Positions 23,525 to 35,136 of a stretch of DNA of 64,000 nt are shown here, in pieces. The notes under the pieces are model-generated. The model was not told the origin of the DNA, made no database searches, and saw nothing but the letters and a program-made list of their open reading frames with translations. The position numbers and the translations under genes are program-made. The DNA is from Sanguinoderma infundibulare. Its lineage: Eukaryota > Basidiomycota > Agaricomycetes > Polyporales > Polyporaceae. Position 1 is the first letter of the stretch. Each line of letters begins with the position of its first letter. The stretch lies in the NCBI GenBank assembly GCA_032821775.1, contig JAVLRN010000012.1, positions 372,001 through 436,000 of the forward strand. Reading direction: 5' to 3'.

Positions 23525-25229
23525 GTGTCCCTGATGACACTCTCTCAAGACCCAGGGTTCCTATATGACCTTGCAGTTCTTCATGCTCTAGTGAAAGCAA
23601 ATCCACCATCTCTGACCTACATCATTTCTGATCCATACCATCCATGTTTGCTCCATACACACTTATGTCCCAACTACTGCACCAAACTGTACCACATGTC
23701 CTGTGTAAGAGCTGCTTTGCTCGATGCATCAATGGCTCCCAAACCCATCCATAATGTCCGTGACCTTAAGGGTCTTGGCATCAACAGCTCAAACCTCAAA
23801 TCTGTCCTATCTGAACTGTGTACATCCCATAGACGTGCTCCTACCACACAAACTCCATATTCTACTGCCCTGAACACGCTGAACTCAACCACACTGAGTG
23901 GTCCATCCCGTATCCTGCACCTGATCACCTCTTCCTGTTCCCTGCATGCTCAGTCTTCACAGACTCAGCAGCCCCCCCCACCAACAATGCAGAACTCAAT
24001 GATGAACACAGCAGCTCCTACAATGGCAGTGATGGATGTGAAGGCTATGCCACTCTACAGCAAGCAGACATGCCCAAAGTTCAACCTGAACAAACTGCAT
24101 GGTATCATCTCCTATTTTGAGGATCTTAGACAGCTGTATAACTGGTATGAAGTGGTCGATGAAGAGGAGAGGAAGATATGGGTGACCTGCTATATCATGC
24201 CAATGGTTGTGGAAGCATGGAAGTACATGCCCTTCTATATTGACAAAGCAGCCAAGTTCAGCATGTTTGAGAAGGAGGTGCTTGAGCTTTACCCAAACAT
24301 GAATGAGAAGCAGATTTGGACAATTCAAAACCTCGACACAGTCATGGGGAAACATGACTGCCTCAGTCCAGTTACCATGCATGTATAGTATCTTGAACAC
24401 CACATTGAAGTCTTTTCAATTGTCACATATCTGAAGAAGGAAGACTGGATCATGGAAGAGGTTGCTGGTGACATGCTCCTCAAAGCTCTTACACCATCTA
24501 TCTGTGGATGTATCATAGCACACCTCAATGCAATGAACCCCAATGTGATTGGTGATGCACCATGACCATTCACTGAGATTCACGCCACGATCCAGCATGT
24601 CATTTAGCATTCCCATATGTATGCAGCTGATCTTCCACTGCATGTCTCCTTTACTGAGCCACCCACTCAGTACTATGCACTGAGCACACCATCCAGATAC
24701 CCCACACAGACTCACCCACCAGGTCCTACTCTAAAGGTCAAAGCAGAGCCCTTAGTTGAGATGTTCCAGGCCATTCTAGATGGTATCGACCAGCTTAACA
24801 AGAACATCACATCGAGCCATGGTCTACCTTATCCCCCAACTCCGCCAGCTGGTCATTATGATGGCGCAGGCCATCAGGACAACATGGGGTGAAGGAACAA
24901 TGTGGGCATGGGTCAAGGCCAGAATGCACATTGTGATGGCTGTTTCTACTGTGGGGGTCTGGACTGTAGCACATGTAACTGTCAGGTGATTCATGAAGAC
25001 ATGGCCATGGGTAAGATTCATTGCAACATGAGCAGCCACATCATGCTGGCTAACTACTCACCTGTTCTTAAAACATCACATGGTCTCACGATCCAGGAGC
25101 ATGTCAAAATTGCATTGAATGTACACTGAGCTAACCAGCAGGCAGCACAGAACACTCTACAGAACATGCTGCAGAATGCTGCTCAGATGACCCTGGTGTT
25201 GGAAGGACTGGACAAAGAGGGCCAGATGA
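23525..25229 (+). pseudogene. Gag-like ORF of the gag-only element, broken
   Basis: An open frame of 287 codons ends at TAG 24386-24388; a likely true start is the ATG at 23732 (MAPKPIHNVRDLKGLGINSS). The middle reads CPKFNLNKLHGIISYFEDLR, QLYNWYEVVDEEERKIWV and LELYPNMNEKQIWTIQNLD, a retrotransposon capsid layout: target-set, then an interaction helix with YFED, then ALYP-like. After the stop the frame goes on (EDWIMEEVAGDMLLKALTPS) and later carries CFYCGGLDCSTCNC (near 24941), a zinc-knuckle-like motif lacking the usual His. The reading reaches the right LTR directly. Several stops show it is inactive. The product would form virus-like particles in the cytosol. Confidence 0.7.
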
Positions 25230-25232
25230 TGG

Positions 25233-25796
25233 TGCACATTTCAGTTCATGGTTACTAGGTAGTTCTGTCACAGATGTCTTTTGAACTCCTTTAGGTTACA
25301 GTTTGGACACACATGGCCTTTGTAGCTACATTTCAGAGGCTTTGGTAGTGTAGTGGTGTTGGTGTCACTGCATGGTATATGCAGTGCATGCCCTCTGTAC
25401 TTAGCTTTGGTTTTGGTTTATGGATTCCCCAGGTTACCTCTGGCCTCAGATCTCTCTCTCTTTGTGCCTGCATGCGTACAGCTCCCTCCAGGCTCTGAGT
25501 AGCCTCTCTGCATCAACTTCGAGCCTCTCTCCATTCAGTACGTCATACAGCCACATGTACTTTACATTATTTGTCTTCTGCAGTGTCCGTGTACACTGGT
25601 CATATCTGCATCATACACTACTGTGTAGTAGTTGGTCTACATGGCCACACTGTAGTTGAGTCTCCTCCTTTCCCTACTATTCGGTGGTCTTTAGGCTTGC
25701 AGTACACCTGTACCACCTCGCATCCATCTGTCACAGCCTGTCCTTTCCCCGCATTGATTCTTCAGTTCTATGCGCAGATTCCCCATGCATGTTACA
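25233..25796 (+). repeat. Right LTR of gag-only element
   Basis: 564 bp from TGCACATTTCAG to CATGTTACA, same length as the left copy. A hAT-type element lies 68 bp further right. Confidence 0.75.
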
Positions 25797-25864
25797 ATGG
25801 GTGACTTTGATGCCCTCTGCAGTCCGGTGTCCATATTCAATGACTGGATCCAGAAGATCCAGGG
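25797..25864 (+). pseudogene. Short coding-like segment interrupted by element N2
   Basis: Starting ATGGGTGACTTTGATG, it reads MGDFDALCSPVSIFNDWIQK and continues in frame beyond the hAT-type insertion at 27129 (PTVSMTRIIEEEHKLLLYFV). Product unknown; see the right-hand part. Confidence 0.35.
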
Positions 25865-27128
25865 TAAGGCTGAACATGGGTATGGGTTCTTTGCAGGTAT
25901 AGCCATATATACCCAGATTCAGATTCATGGGTAATGGGTTTTGTGGGTATGAATACCTGGTGCATAGATCAGGCAAGGATCTGGGTTAAAGGTTTTGAGG
26001 CTGTGAGTTACCTGTAGGTTACTTATGACTTTTCCAAAAAAATAAACAGTCTGTATATCTTCAATAAGTGGTTTATATAATCTATTTACTTACAATGTAT
26101 GCAGCAGAGACTGATTGTTTGATTGAACTGTGATGCCAGGTGTGTTGCCTTCAGCCTTCTCTTCAGCCTATGTAGATGGTTAAACCACCCAACAGACAGT
26201 AAGGCTATATCATTATGTATATAATTCAGAGCAAACAAGTATATTACAATCTTAATATCTGAATATATTGTGTTACTGTGCAATGTGGTATCCATCTGCA
26301 TACTCTGTGTGTGCCTCCTTATTCTATGCACTTGCCTCTTTTGCCCTTTTCTCTATAAACTTCAGCTTGACTTAGAAATAACATATAGATGTGCTGTTTT
26401 ACTATGCTGTTTAGTGGCTGAGTCTTTGACTTTAATGGCTGCCTATAGCCTCTTATGCTGTTCACAATGGTCACTCTCTCATCAACATTTATCTAGTCAC
26501 CCTTATCTGCACCACCACCTCTATCCTTATCTGCCACCATCATTGTTGCCTTACCTTATAAATAACATTACACTGATGTCCAGCCAACCATCCAGGCACA
26601 TTTATAACATTTAGCTTCAAGGCAGCACCCAGAGAGGGAACTATAGAGAAGAATGAGTTTGCATTTATATATAAAAGGTAAAACATGTGAAATAATAAGG
26701 TGATTGATGCAGAAGGGCTGCAACATCATACAGTATCACAATGTCTTTTAGACATATAACAGGGTGCATGTGGAGGCTTCAGATGAGCTGCCTGAAGGTG
26801 CTACAATCACCACCCTTGACCTCTACATAGTTATCTTGATAGTGTTAGTCTTGTAGTTAAAATATGATGTTTAATTTTAATTTTGAATAAATGAAACATC
26901 CAATATTACACACAAACAGCTCGAACTTGTGTATATTTAAGTGGGTCTTGCAGGTCTCTGTGAATATGGGTCTTTATATGGGTAAGCCTGTGGGTAACAG
27001 GTCAAAGATCTGTGGATATGGATCAGTACAGGTCTTGATCTGTGTGAATCTGGGTCAAACCCTTTGAAACCTGAATATTCACAGGTATTAATCTGAGTCA
27101 ACTCACAGGTGATCCATGTTCAGCCTTA
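25865..27128 (-). mobile_element. Non-autonomous hAT-type element N2, copy 2
   Basis: Termini TAAGGCTGAACATGGG and CCATGTTCAGCCTTA are inverted repeats. They are flanked by atccaggg (25857-25864) and attcaggg (27129-27136), an 8-bp duplication with one C/T change. Orientation is opposite to copy 1, since the TACCTGCAAGGAACTC end is on the left in reverse complement. At 1264 bp it is longer than the LTR-free part of copy 1 and may hold extra internal sequence (26160-26880) or represent the fuller form. No transposase is encoded. Confidence 0.85.
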
Positions 27129-27806
27129 ATTCAGGGTCCAACTGTCAGTATGACTAGGATCATAGAGGAAGAGCACAAGCTCCTTCTCTATTTTGTCCTG
27201 AGGTACCATACCTTCTACACTGGCTATAATGACATCTCCACCACCATGTATTATGAGTTTGTAGGTGAGCTCATCACTGAAATGCTCACACTCTGGTAGC
27301 CCGAGTTGGCCATGTATGTCCTTAAAACAGCAGTTGAGTGGCTTCTTAGCAACCTATTTGACATACATTTTTTTCATATTTCTGTTTACACATCATTAAT
27401 GCCATCCCCACCATAGGACATATTTGATGATCCTAACATTCCATCTATCACATATGCTGATCTCAAACTGAATTCCCCCACACTTGAGCCTGTTGTCACA
27501 TCTGTGGATGCTGATCTTTAAAGTTTGTTCTGCCTTGTTTTCAGAGCTATTTACAGTATACTGACTGCCTTGTCTCTTACCTACAGTGTCATCCACCTGG
27601 ACCCTCATCAAAATGTGTGCCAGGTTGGTCCCAGCTTAGGCTGCTTACATTCCTTGTCCTACCACAAACATCACACTCCTTCCGATGACCTGCTGGATTC
27701 TTTAACTGGTGTAGCTGATGTCTGTCTTGATTGAGCAATCAGGTTTTCTCACTCTTCCAACTGGTAGTGAGCATGAGCATATGGATGGGTATGAAACTGA
27801 TGAGAG
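27129..27806 (+). pseudogene. Coding-like relic right of element N2, unknown
   Basis: Continues the reading interrupted at 25864: MTRIIEEEHKLLLYFVLRYH and TFYTGYNDISTTMYYEFVGE, then a TAG at about 27297 and further fragments to 27520 (DIFDDPNIPSITYADLKL). It is CpG-poor and broken. I do not recognise the family. Confidence 0.35.
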
Positions 27807-28011
27807 TAAGGCTGAGCATAGGTCCAGGTTATGTTACAGATAACCTAGACCTGACCTGCAGAATTGCCTACAGGTTAATAACTTGTAAGTTCAGATACCT
27901 ACATTATGAATCAGCTGCAAATCTGAATCAGCCATTTTATAAGATATCACAGGTTAGGTTTTAGATCACCTGCAAAGTGACCTGTATTTTTATTTATCTA
28001 TAAATTGGTCA
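27807..28011 (+). mobile_element. hAT-type MITE N1, truncated copy
   Basis: Left end TAAGGCTGAGCATAGGTCC and the first 200 bp match the 417-bp N1 elements at 36277, 41701 and 43624; the right half is missing after TCTATAAAT. No target duplication can be tested. Confidence 0.8.
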
Positions 28012-28471
28012 TTGGTGTTCTAGTACTGGTCCTCAATGGCTCTCAGATGAAAGATGTGAGTGTACTCTGTGCAAACCTTCAGAGTGGCAATGTGTGTAAG
28101 AAAGAGAGGTGACTATGCATAGTGAAAGGTACAGTAGAAACAGTAATGTAGAGTGCCTGTGATTGTATAGTAGCTATGAACTACTACTACTATTACTATC
28201 AATAGGGGACCTTTGCTAGTGTATGCAATTGTGAGCTGCCCTTAGTGACTAGATCAGGGTGTGAGACATGCCAGCAAGAAATAACCAGACAAACAACTGT
28301 TGGAACTTTTATAGAGTTGCCCAAAAGTTTACAGCACCAACAACAGCCATGCATGTAGAAAGGCTAAGTAAAGGGGTAGATAATACACACAGTCTCCAAA
28401 GAGAATGTGTGGATAATAAATGTGGTAAAATGCTAGTGCTCATAAGGAAAGTTTCAACCTAATATTGTGAC
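28012..28471. other. Unassigned CpG-poor sequence
   Basis: Lies between a truncated N1 element and an LTR-like fragment. A 64-codon plus-strand frame at 28268 has no recognisable content. Nothing identifiable. Confidence 0.35.
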
Positions 28472-28722
28472 TGAACATCAAGCAAGGATCAGGGATGACT
28501 TACAAGGTGGGCAGGAGCATTGATGAGCACTTGTGCAGTGAGACTGGAGCAAAGCTCAATGGTCAGAACTGGAGACAAGATATATTGAGTGAGTGTAAAT
28601 GAGGAAAATATATAGCAAGGCATATTTAGAGATAAGAGGTTGAAACTGGGTCTCCAGGTAGCAAGTACAGGGGTTTATATACAGTAGTGAGACAATAGAA
28701 CTCACTGAACAAAAGGTAACTA
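28472..28722 (-). repeat. LTR-like repeat fragment (copy 3 of 3)
   Basis: Matches 16982-17232 from TGAACATCAAGCAAGGATC to AAAAGGTAACTA. The minus strand holds TATATAAAC and ends TGTTCA. It is the best-preserved copy but its other end is undefined. Confidence 0.6.
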
Positions 28723-29399
28723 AGAATGAGTCATAACTGTAATGAGATAAGAAGCAATGTTTGTTAAAAAAAAAAGTGTTCAGATAAGCACCACATAGGT
28801 TGTTCATGACACCAACCTGGAACAGTATGCACCTCATCAGAGTATACACAGTATACTGATAATGCATCTGCACCTTCTGCCTTAGCAACCTACTCTATCT
28901 TGGTGCCCCTCTTTATTAATGATAAGGCCTGGGCAGTTTCCAAACCTGTCCCTTTGTCTTGATGCTCCTCACACTTTGCCTTGAAGGTGGCTCACCAACT
29001 GCCACTGCCAGTATTGCAGCTGGAGACCTCCTGGGTGCTGAACCAGTCAAGTGTGACTGCCATATATAGTGTCTCACATTTATGTGATCACATTGCTGCA
29101 TGTTGAGAGTCCCACTTATTGTCACTGATGTCAGATTCACCATCTGTATCTGCTGGGGATATAATCAATGGCAGGAGAGTTACAGTAAGAAAGCAATCTG
29201 CAGCTGGGAATATTGAACATGCCCATGGGACATCTAGTAGGCTTTTTGGGAATGCTTCTTATTAAACTGAATAAAAGAAGCAAGACAGCACCTCAGCAGA
29301 GACCAGGCATTCTGAAATAGTGAAGAAATTTACATCTCATATCAGAAATATTATCCTCCACCCTTCCCATGCAGGACAATAGGAGGGTGCATCTGGGAT
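28723..29399. other. Unassigned CpG-poor sequence
   Basis: A minus-strand frame of 110 codons (28556-28888) and one of 75 codons (28916-29143) show no domain. The right part may belong to the decayed linker of the gypsy pol that begins near 29400. Confidence 0.3.
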
Positions 29400-31190
29400 A
29401 TCCAGGTACTTGAACTTGGCTTCACATATGTTAGAAACCTCAAAGCACTCAGATGTAGCCTTACATCCTGATATAGGGGACTCCTCAGCCACTTCACAGC
29501 CCCTTTCCAGTGACAACTGCACTAGAAACAATGCAACTGACCCAGGTACAACCTCTTCAATGATGGGCCCCTTCACAGATGATCACAGTGCAATGATGAA
29601 GCCTCTTCATTTGCCCTTACTTTCTGCCTCTACCATGGCAGCAGGGATGATGACCATCAATACACCACTGGAAATCAGCATGACAGGAGACTGATTACTT
29701 GATCACATCACTGCTGCTGGAGGGTGTGTTATATAATTACTATGGTGAGAACTTTGTCTTCGCCCCAATTGTTAAGGATCTGCATCAGTACAAGAATTTC
29801 TGCACCTTAGAAGGCCTGCTGTTCCTTTGAAATCAAGGTTATGAGTTACTTTGTATTCTCCATATCATTGTAAATGATTAAAATGTTTGAAAGATCATCA
29901 TTTCACATGTGCATTTGTTGCTGGGTCACCTGGAGCCCAAAAAGACATCAGATCTTTTACATGACTATGTCTGGTAGAAAACACTGTTATCAGATGTGCA
30001 GACTTACTACAACTTGTATATGATGTGCAAATATAGTAAGCCAATTAGAAGCCACATGGCCTCCTCAACCCTTTACCTGTGCCTTCTATATCCTGAGAAG
30101 CAATTGTTATTGATTTTATTGAACCTTTGCCAAAATCATGGAATCATGATGGTACATATGATTCTATCACAACAGTAATTGACCTCCTGTTTGGAATGGT
30201 GCACCTCATCCTAAGCTGCACTATCTATTATGCTCGAAATGTTGCTAAGCTTGTTTTCTTAAAGATATATAGGCTATATGGCCTTTCAAAAGCAATTGTG
30301 AGAGACTAAAATGTGCTATTCATAAACACATTCTGATTACATCTTCACAAACTTGTCAGAACAGAGCTCTGAATGTCAAGCACATACTATTCAAAGTCAG
30401 ACAGCTTGACAGAGCAGGTGAACTGCACAGGTGCTAAGACAGTGTATCTGGCTGGATCAGAAGGACTGGGTCTCACAACTGCAGGGAATCGAATTCATGA
30501 TCAGCATAGCTAGGTCAGACACTACAGGTTTCACACTATTTTTTCTGAACACTGGTCATATGCCCTGCTCAATAATTTGAAAGCACACCTCAAAAGATGA
30601 GTATCTGGGCATGTGAGTGTATACTCAGAAAGTCAAATTGACCATTATGACTGCACATGATAGTATTATTGCTGCTTATATAAAACACACTCAGGATGTG
30701 AATCACTGCCACTGTCCCACTCCATTTGCAGAAGGCAACCTTGTGTATGTCTCTACTAAGAATATTGCACTCCTAAGAGGCCTTGCACAGAAGCTTACCT
30801 CTAATGTATGGACCCATATAAGATTATCTGCAAGTTTTAAAATTCTTCATTCTAGATCAAACTCTCAAGCAGTTTAAAGTGCAGAGGGATTTATAATGTG
30901 TTTCATGCTAGTTTACTGCATATATATGAGCTGAACAATAATAGATTGTTTCCTAGTCATTCCAATGCTCAAACATTCAAAATTTTTGATCCAGAGAATG
31001 ATTGGACCATAGATTCAATTATTGAGCATGTTGGTAAGGGGACAACTACCATTTTTAAAGCTGAGTGGAAATTGGGTGATCACATGTGGATCCTGTACAT
31101 TATGGCTGAACCTCTTAACATATGAAAAGCTTACCTTGAGGCACAGGGTGTTAACTCAATTATGCAGTTGGTAGAAGGTATATAGTGGCC
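29400..31190 (+). pseudogene. Ty3/gypsy pol relic: integrase region
   Basis: Plus-strand pieces follow the 3' half of gypsy pol. An acidic Ser/Thr linker (29410-29694) is followed by LFAPIV-like and NF..LEGLLFL, a decayed H2C2 zinc region near 29900-30010, and KPHGLLNPLPVPS in two frames. The catalytic core has PLPKSWNHDGTYDSITTVID, LLFGMVHLILSCTIYYARNV, AKLVFLKIYRLYGLSKAIV and TERANC. The C-terminal part has HDSIIAAYIKHTQDVNHCH, PFAEGNLVYVSTKN, FHASLLHIYELNNNRLFPSH and KAEWKLGDHMWILYIM, the last resembling the chromo-like tail of fungal gypsy integrases. Integrase joins the DNA copy to the host genome. Many stops (several TGA and TAG where Trp, Arg or Gln are expected) show it is dead, with the C-to-T decay typical of this region. 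Confidence 0.85.
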
Positions 31191-31908
31191 CCTGGATAAC
31201 CTGCACCTTTTTGTAGAGAGCATCAATTTGTTGTTTCAAGACCTCATATGGTCAGTTAGCTCAGAATATAATACTGTGACCAATGCCTCTCCTCTCACTC
31301 ATCCCTTTCTCTGTGCACTTCTTCTGACCTCCCCTTCTTTACATTACTGCTGCTCCCACCTTTACCACCACAACTTTGCAACCCCCACTCTACAGTGTTT
31401 GAACCATGCCTGCACCACTTAAACTTCATCCTCACACCTCTCATCTCCTTACTGGGGAGCTCCTCATCACCAGCCTTTAGGACAATAAAATGTGGTTATT
31501 TTCTGCTGCCATCTTAAAGACCTTTTTTGACCACAAACACTTCTTCTGCACCTTCAACTCTAAGGGAAAGAAGTTTGACTGTGCCACAACTTCCATTTGA
31601 GAGAATTTGATGACCTTCAAGGTGCCTGGCAGAGAGACACCAGTGACCAGTTTAGATGGAGCACTATGCTCTCTGATGGCTCCATCTTCATTAACCCCCT
31701 TCCTCCACTGCCATGAGAGCTTCTCATCTCAACTCTACTCCACAGTGAGCTTGATCTTGCAGATTCATATAAGTTGTCCTGGGAGGACTGCAAGGAGTTG
31801 AAGAGGCTCCTGCATGTTATGAGTTCCAGTATGCTCACCTTATGACCCACAAGTTTAAGGGCTGTGAGGCCTGTCACAAGGTAAAGGCCAATGGGGACAA
31901 GGTCATAG
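31191..31908 (+). pseudogene. Probable 3' tail of the same gypsy element
   Basis: Shifted plus-strand frames continue past the chromo-like part: YLEAQGVNSIMQLVEG, a Ser/His-rich stretch, FINPLPPLP, ADSYKLSWEDCKELKRLLHV and THKFKGCEACHKVKANGDK, up to a copia LTR at 31909. The CxxCH and regular reading suggest coding origin. Assignment to the gypsy element is inference from position and strand only. Confidence 0.4.
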
Positions 31909-33391
31909 TGTTGAAGTCACTGTTTTAGCAGTGGCTCCTTTGCCTGTATCAAGTCCCTACTTAGATCAGTCATTCCTTACATGTTTCTCCACCTACAATA
32001 TTTTTTGCTTAGCTTTAGCATCTTTCCTTCCATAGTTATTGCCTACTGTACATTCCTACACAGTTCTAGCCTAGATACAGCTCCTAGTTTACCTCAGTTC
32101 ATATCTCCATCATTTCTTATCATGCAGGTGCCAGTTCAGTGCTATAGGTGTTTGAATATGCTACATACTCACATGATCAGTGTAGCCTTAGACTTTACAG
32201 AGCTTGACATAGTGAGATATGCACAAACTATCTAATAGAAAGTACTACTAGATAAAATGTGCCTGAAGTAATTAGATCAGGCTTTAGGTCAGATATTCTT
32301 CCAGGTGTCTGTGATAGTGATCAGAAGTATGGGGGATGATAGGTAAGGTTGGGGTATGAAAGGAGATAATAAAAAGCAAGCCTGTCAGAGGCTTTCTGAC
32401 TCTCAGAGGGGGACTTGACTATTGTGCACAGTTGCACCAGGAGCACCTGTCAGAGGTGAGACACCAGTCTGAGAGAAACTGAAATTGTTATTTTTGGAGG
32501 ACCCAGCTGAGGTCCTTATATACTAGTGGCTATCTAGAACCAAATATAAATAAACAGACTATTGTGCTATTGTGCTAAGTCTGGACAATAGGCTATAGAC
32601 ACAATACTGTATCTAAAAAATAGCACAATACTGTTGAAGTGCTCACTGTCCTTGGACAATGAGTATATGCAGACTGTGAGAAATGATCCTATGAACAATA
32701 AAGGAATAAACAATAGTCCACCAACCAGCATGGAAATAACATATCCATACAATGAAATATGCACAAGCATTGTGCTATATATCTGAGAATATTCTCAAGT
32801 ACAATAGATCAGGATAAAAGTTATCCTCAAACAATTAAGTATGAGGAATAATAGGTTAAAGTCTATAGTGTGGGAATGCTCAAAGGATAAAAGGATAGAG
32901 TATAATAGTCATTCTCAAATAACAATAAAGTCCCATCATACAAAAGGGAAAAACCTGTGCTGACTGAGCATGTGTACAGTAATGTGTATCAGTTATCATC
33001 CTTGAACCTTAGTCAGCCTTTTCAGGTCACATGTCAAGAACCAAATCATCTATACAGCATAGCAAATGAATAGAGAGTACATGTAGAGTCCATACTAGAT
33101 TATATAATGCCTGGTACACATCCTGCACCTTGAACTCTTGCCTTCCTCCCCAGGTCCTTTCTGAACTGACTCCCTGTCCTCTCTTTGCCCTGGCAGCTCT
33201 CTGAATCTAAAGATAGGTTCTTCAGAGCTAAGGCAGTTTCAGTGCTGAATCAGCTCTCCTGCCAGCCTGTACCTGTCCAATAGATTAGTTATACACTGTG
33301 TATGACAATAGGTGAATAGTTAGAATTATACAGAATTCACAGAGCTTGACAGAGGCCATTGTGACAGCTCCTAGACCCACTGCAGCCAACA
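31909..33391 (+). mobile_element. Copia-family solo LTR, split by another LTR
   Basis: 31909-32212 and 33308-33391 together match the 420-bp LTR of the copia element at 44985-50699: start TGTTGAAGTCACTG, middle CCATAGTTATTGC and CAGTTCTAGCCTAGA, end CACTGCAGCCAACA. The 1.09 kb LTR C is inserted between the two parts. CpG sites of the younger copies are TG or CA here. No copia body adjoins, so it is a solo LTR; no 5-bp duplication is visible. Confidence 0.85.
32213..33307 (-). mobile_element. 1.09 kb solo LTR, copy C
   Basis: Reverse orientation: begins TGAGATATGCACAAAC and ends GTGTATGACA. It is flanked by atag on both sides (32209-32212, 33308-33311), a perfect 4-bp duplication. It interrupts a copia-type LTR, so it inserted later. 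Confidence 0.9.
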
Positions 33392-33955
33392 GCCTCTGGG
33401 CAATTCAGAGACTGAGTAGGCATAGGTGTCAGCACTGTGAGCCACGTCTCAGAAGAGTGTATGTAGCATAGGTGGCACATCACCAATTTTCTTATTTAGT
33501 TATTCTGCTTCTAAATATTATTCATCCTGACCCCTGCCTATCTTTACCATAATGAGTTAGCCCCCAAAATGTAGTATATAAGGCTTAGTCCTATACTACG
33601 AACAAGTCTAGTGTTCAATTAAGACTGGCCCATAACCTGTTAACTCTCCTTAAACAAACCTCCTCTGTGAGGCAAACACCTCACCTTGTTTGTTGTTGCT
33701 GATCTTCCATAGTCAACTATGCTGAGACCCATGGAAACTTCAATGAAAAGTATGCACTCCCAGAGTCTACAGTGAGTTGTTCATTCAATTCTGGCTTCTA
33801 CCTGAAGTTTCTAATTTGTTTGCCAGCAATGCCGAAGTTACGAAACACTTTGGATTATCATTCTTGTTAATGATGTCAACTCCACTTCAGGCTCTTCAAA
33901 ACAAAAGCTATATCTTTGAGACAAGAAGGGTTTCAAGTGTAAACTTATCACTGCA
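33392..33955. other. Unassigned sequence, possibly upstream part of cysteine-cluster gene
   Basis: CpG-poor. Weak plus-strand frames lead towards the exon-like segment at 33956. No domain is recognisable. Confidence 0.3.
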
Positions 33956-34318
33956 ATGAGTACTTCCATCAATCCAGCCCACTTGTCCTTGAAGCTGAAG
34001 GCTCAACACAAAGCCTTTGAGGGAAAGACCATTCTCTTAGAGTGGATTAACATTCTGAAGGTATGTATCTTGTCAAGCATAAGTTTTGCTTTTCTGCTTA
34101 CTATTGTTTCCAGTGCAATGAGTGTTGCCATCATGGAGTTAACTGTATGCCCAGTCCAGACCAGGGCAAGTACTATTGCTCTCCTTGTCATGCTCAACAC
34201 CACAAGTGTGTTCAGTACAGTGTGAATCTTTATGGAGAGATAAAGGGTTCTGATTGTTCAAAACCTCTTGCTGTCTTCAATGGTGAGGGCTTCTCCATTA
34301 GCAAGGGTTCTCAGACAT
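33956..34318 (+). pseudogene. Relic with Zn2Cys6-like cysteine cluster (locus 1)
   Basis: An exon-like piece (33956-34059, LSLKLKAQHKAFEGKTILLE) ends at a donor GTATGTATC. After an intron of about 53 nt with acceptor TTGTTTCCAG comes CNECCHHGVNC, then CSPCHAQHHKC and SVNLYGEIKGSDCSKPLAVF, to a stop at 34318. The cysteines fit CX2CX6CX10CX2CX6C, the spacing of fungal Zn2Cys6 clusters, which bind two zinc ions. The same architecture, with the intron just before the first Cys, recurs on the minus strand near 36.8 kb. In the real Zn2Cys6 regulators the cluster is followed by basic residues, which are few here, so DNA binding is uncertain. In-frame stops before the exon suggest a dead copy. Confidence 0.5.
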
Positions 34319-35136
34319 AGATGAGTTTGGCCTTTTCAACCTATACCCCACTCTGAAACAACTCTCTCTCCTCTATCAGGCAACCTTATAAGCTCAGTGG
34401 GGAGGACTATACCATTGAATGACACTGTATCACAAGAACACATGATTGCATTATTTGACTTTTCAACAACAGCAATTTTGCAAGCAATGACTGTGGGTGG
34501 CAAATTCACACATACAATGATTTATTACAATAAGATTCAATATGGCATGTGAATTCACGCATATAATGATTTATTACAATAAGATTTAATATGGCACATA
34601 TACAGTTCCATGGAGGAATATAAGGTGATAGTTTCTTTTCCAAAAAGGTGTATTCTGATTCAACTACACAATTCAATGATACCTTAGTGACATATATACA
34701 AAACAAGGATGGAGAATTACAGGAGCAGAGAGGAAGACAGTTTCAAAAAAGACAAGGAAAACAGGACAATGCAAGTAACAATACATGGCAACAAAACACA
34801 CTCTTTAACACTGGTTACCTACAAAATCTCAATGTTCAAATCCCTTGACTCATATGTGTTCACAGAATTAGAGCCCTTCTCATCAGTCTCAGCAGCAGAA
34901 GCCTCCTCTGCAGAGTTTCAGAAGTGATGGGGCCTGTCAGTCAACTTCTTGATAAACTTTTCAGGATCAAAAGGGGTCAAATTGGGTGCAGTGTACTGGC
35001 CAAAGGGCAGCCAGTGTACTCAGTCTCTTTAGTGCTGTAAAACACCACAGTCTCTAGGTCAAGTTAATGATGGGCAGTGAGGAAGAAGTAATCAGTGCAA
35101 AAGGTCCAGATGCGAGCTGTGAGAGCTTGAGGAGCC
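34319..35136. other. Unassigned CpG-poor sequence
   Basis: Contains a local duplication at 34507-34590 (AATTCACACATACAATGATTTATTACAATAAGATT repeated once about 45 bp later, given here as the word CAATGATTTATTACAATAAG). Short frames carry no domain. Confidence 0.35.

Larger units (their letters stand above)
22913..25796 (+). mobile_element. Gag-only LTR retrotransposon
   Basis: Two direct repeats of the same length, 564 bp, bound the element: 22913-23476 and 25233-25796, both starting TGCACATTTCAG and ending CATGTTATA or CATGTTACA. Three bases after the left repeat lies TGGAGCCCACTCC, a candidate primer-binding site beginning with the canonical TGG. Purine-rich AAAGAGGGCCAGATGG precedes the right repeat. 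Between them there is room only for a gag-like ORF of about 1.5 kb; no protease, reverse transcriptase or integrase sequence is seen. Flanks are atga and atgg, a possible 4-bp duplication with one change. It resembles the gag-only LTR elements (TR-GAG) described in plants, but an internal deletion of pol cannot be excluded. Confidence 0.75.

Noticed and set aside
26270..26611. 114-codon Leu/Cys-rich plus-strand ORF as a membrane protein
   Set aside because: It lies inside the non-autonomous element N2 and its hydrophobic character comes from pyrimidine-rich DNA.
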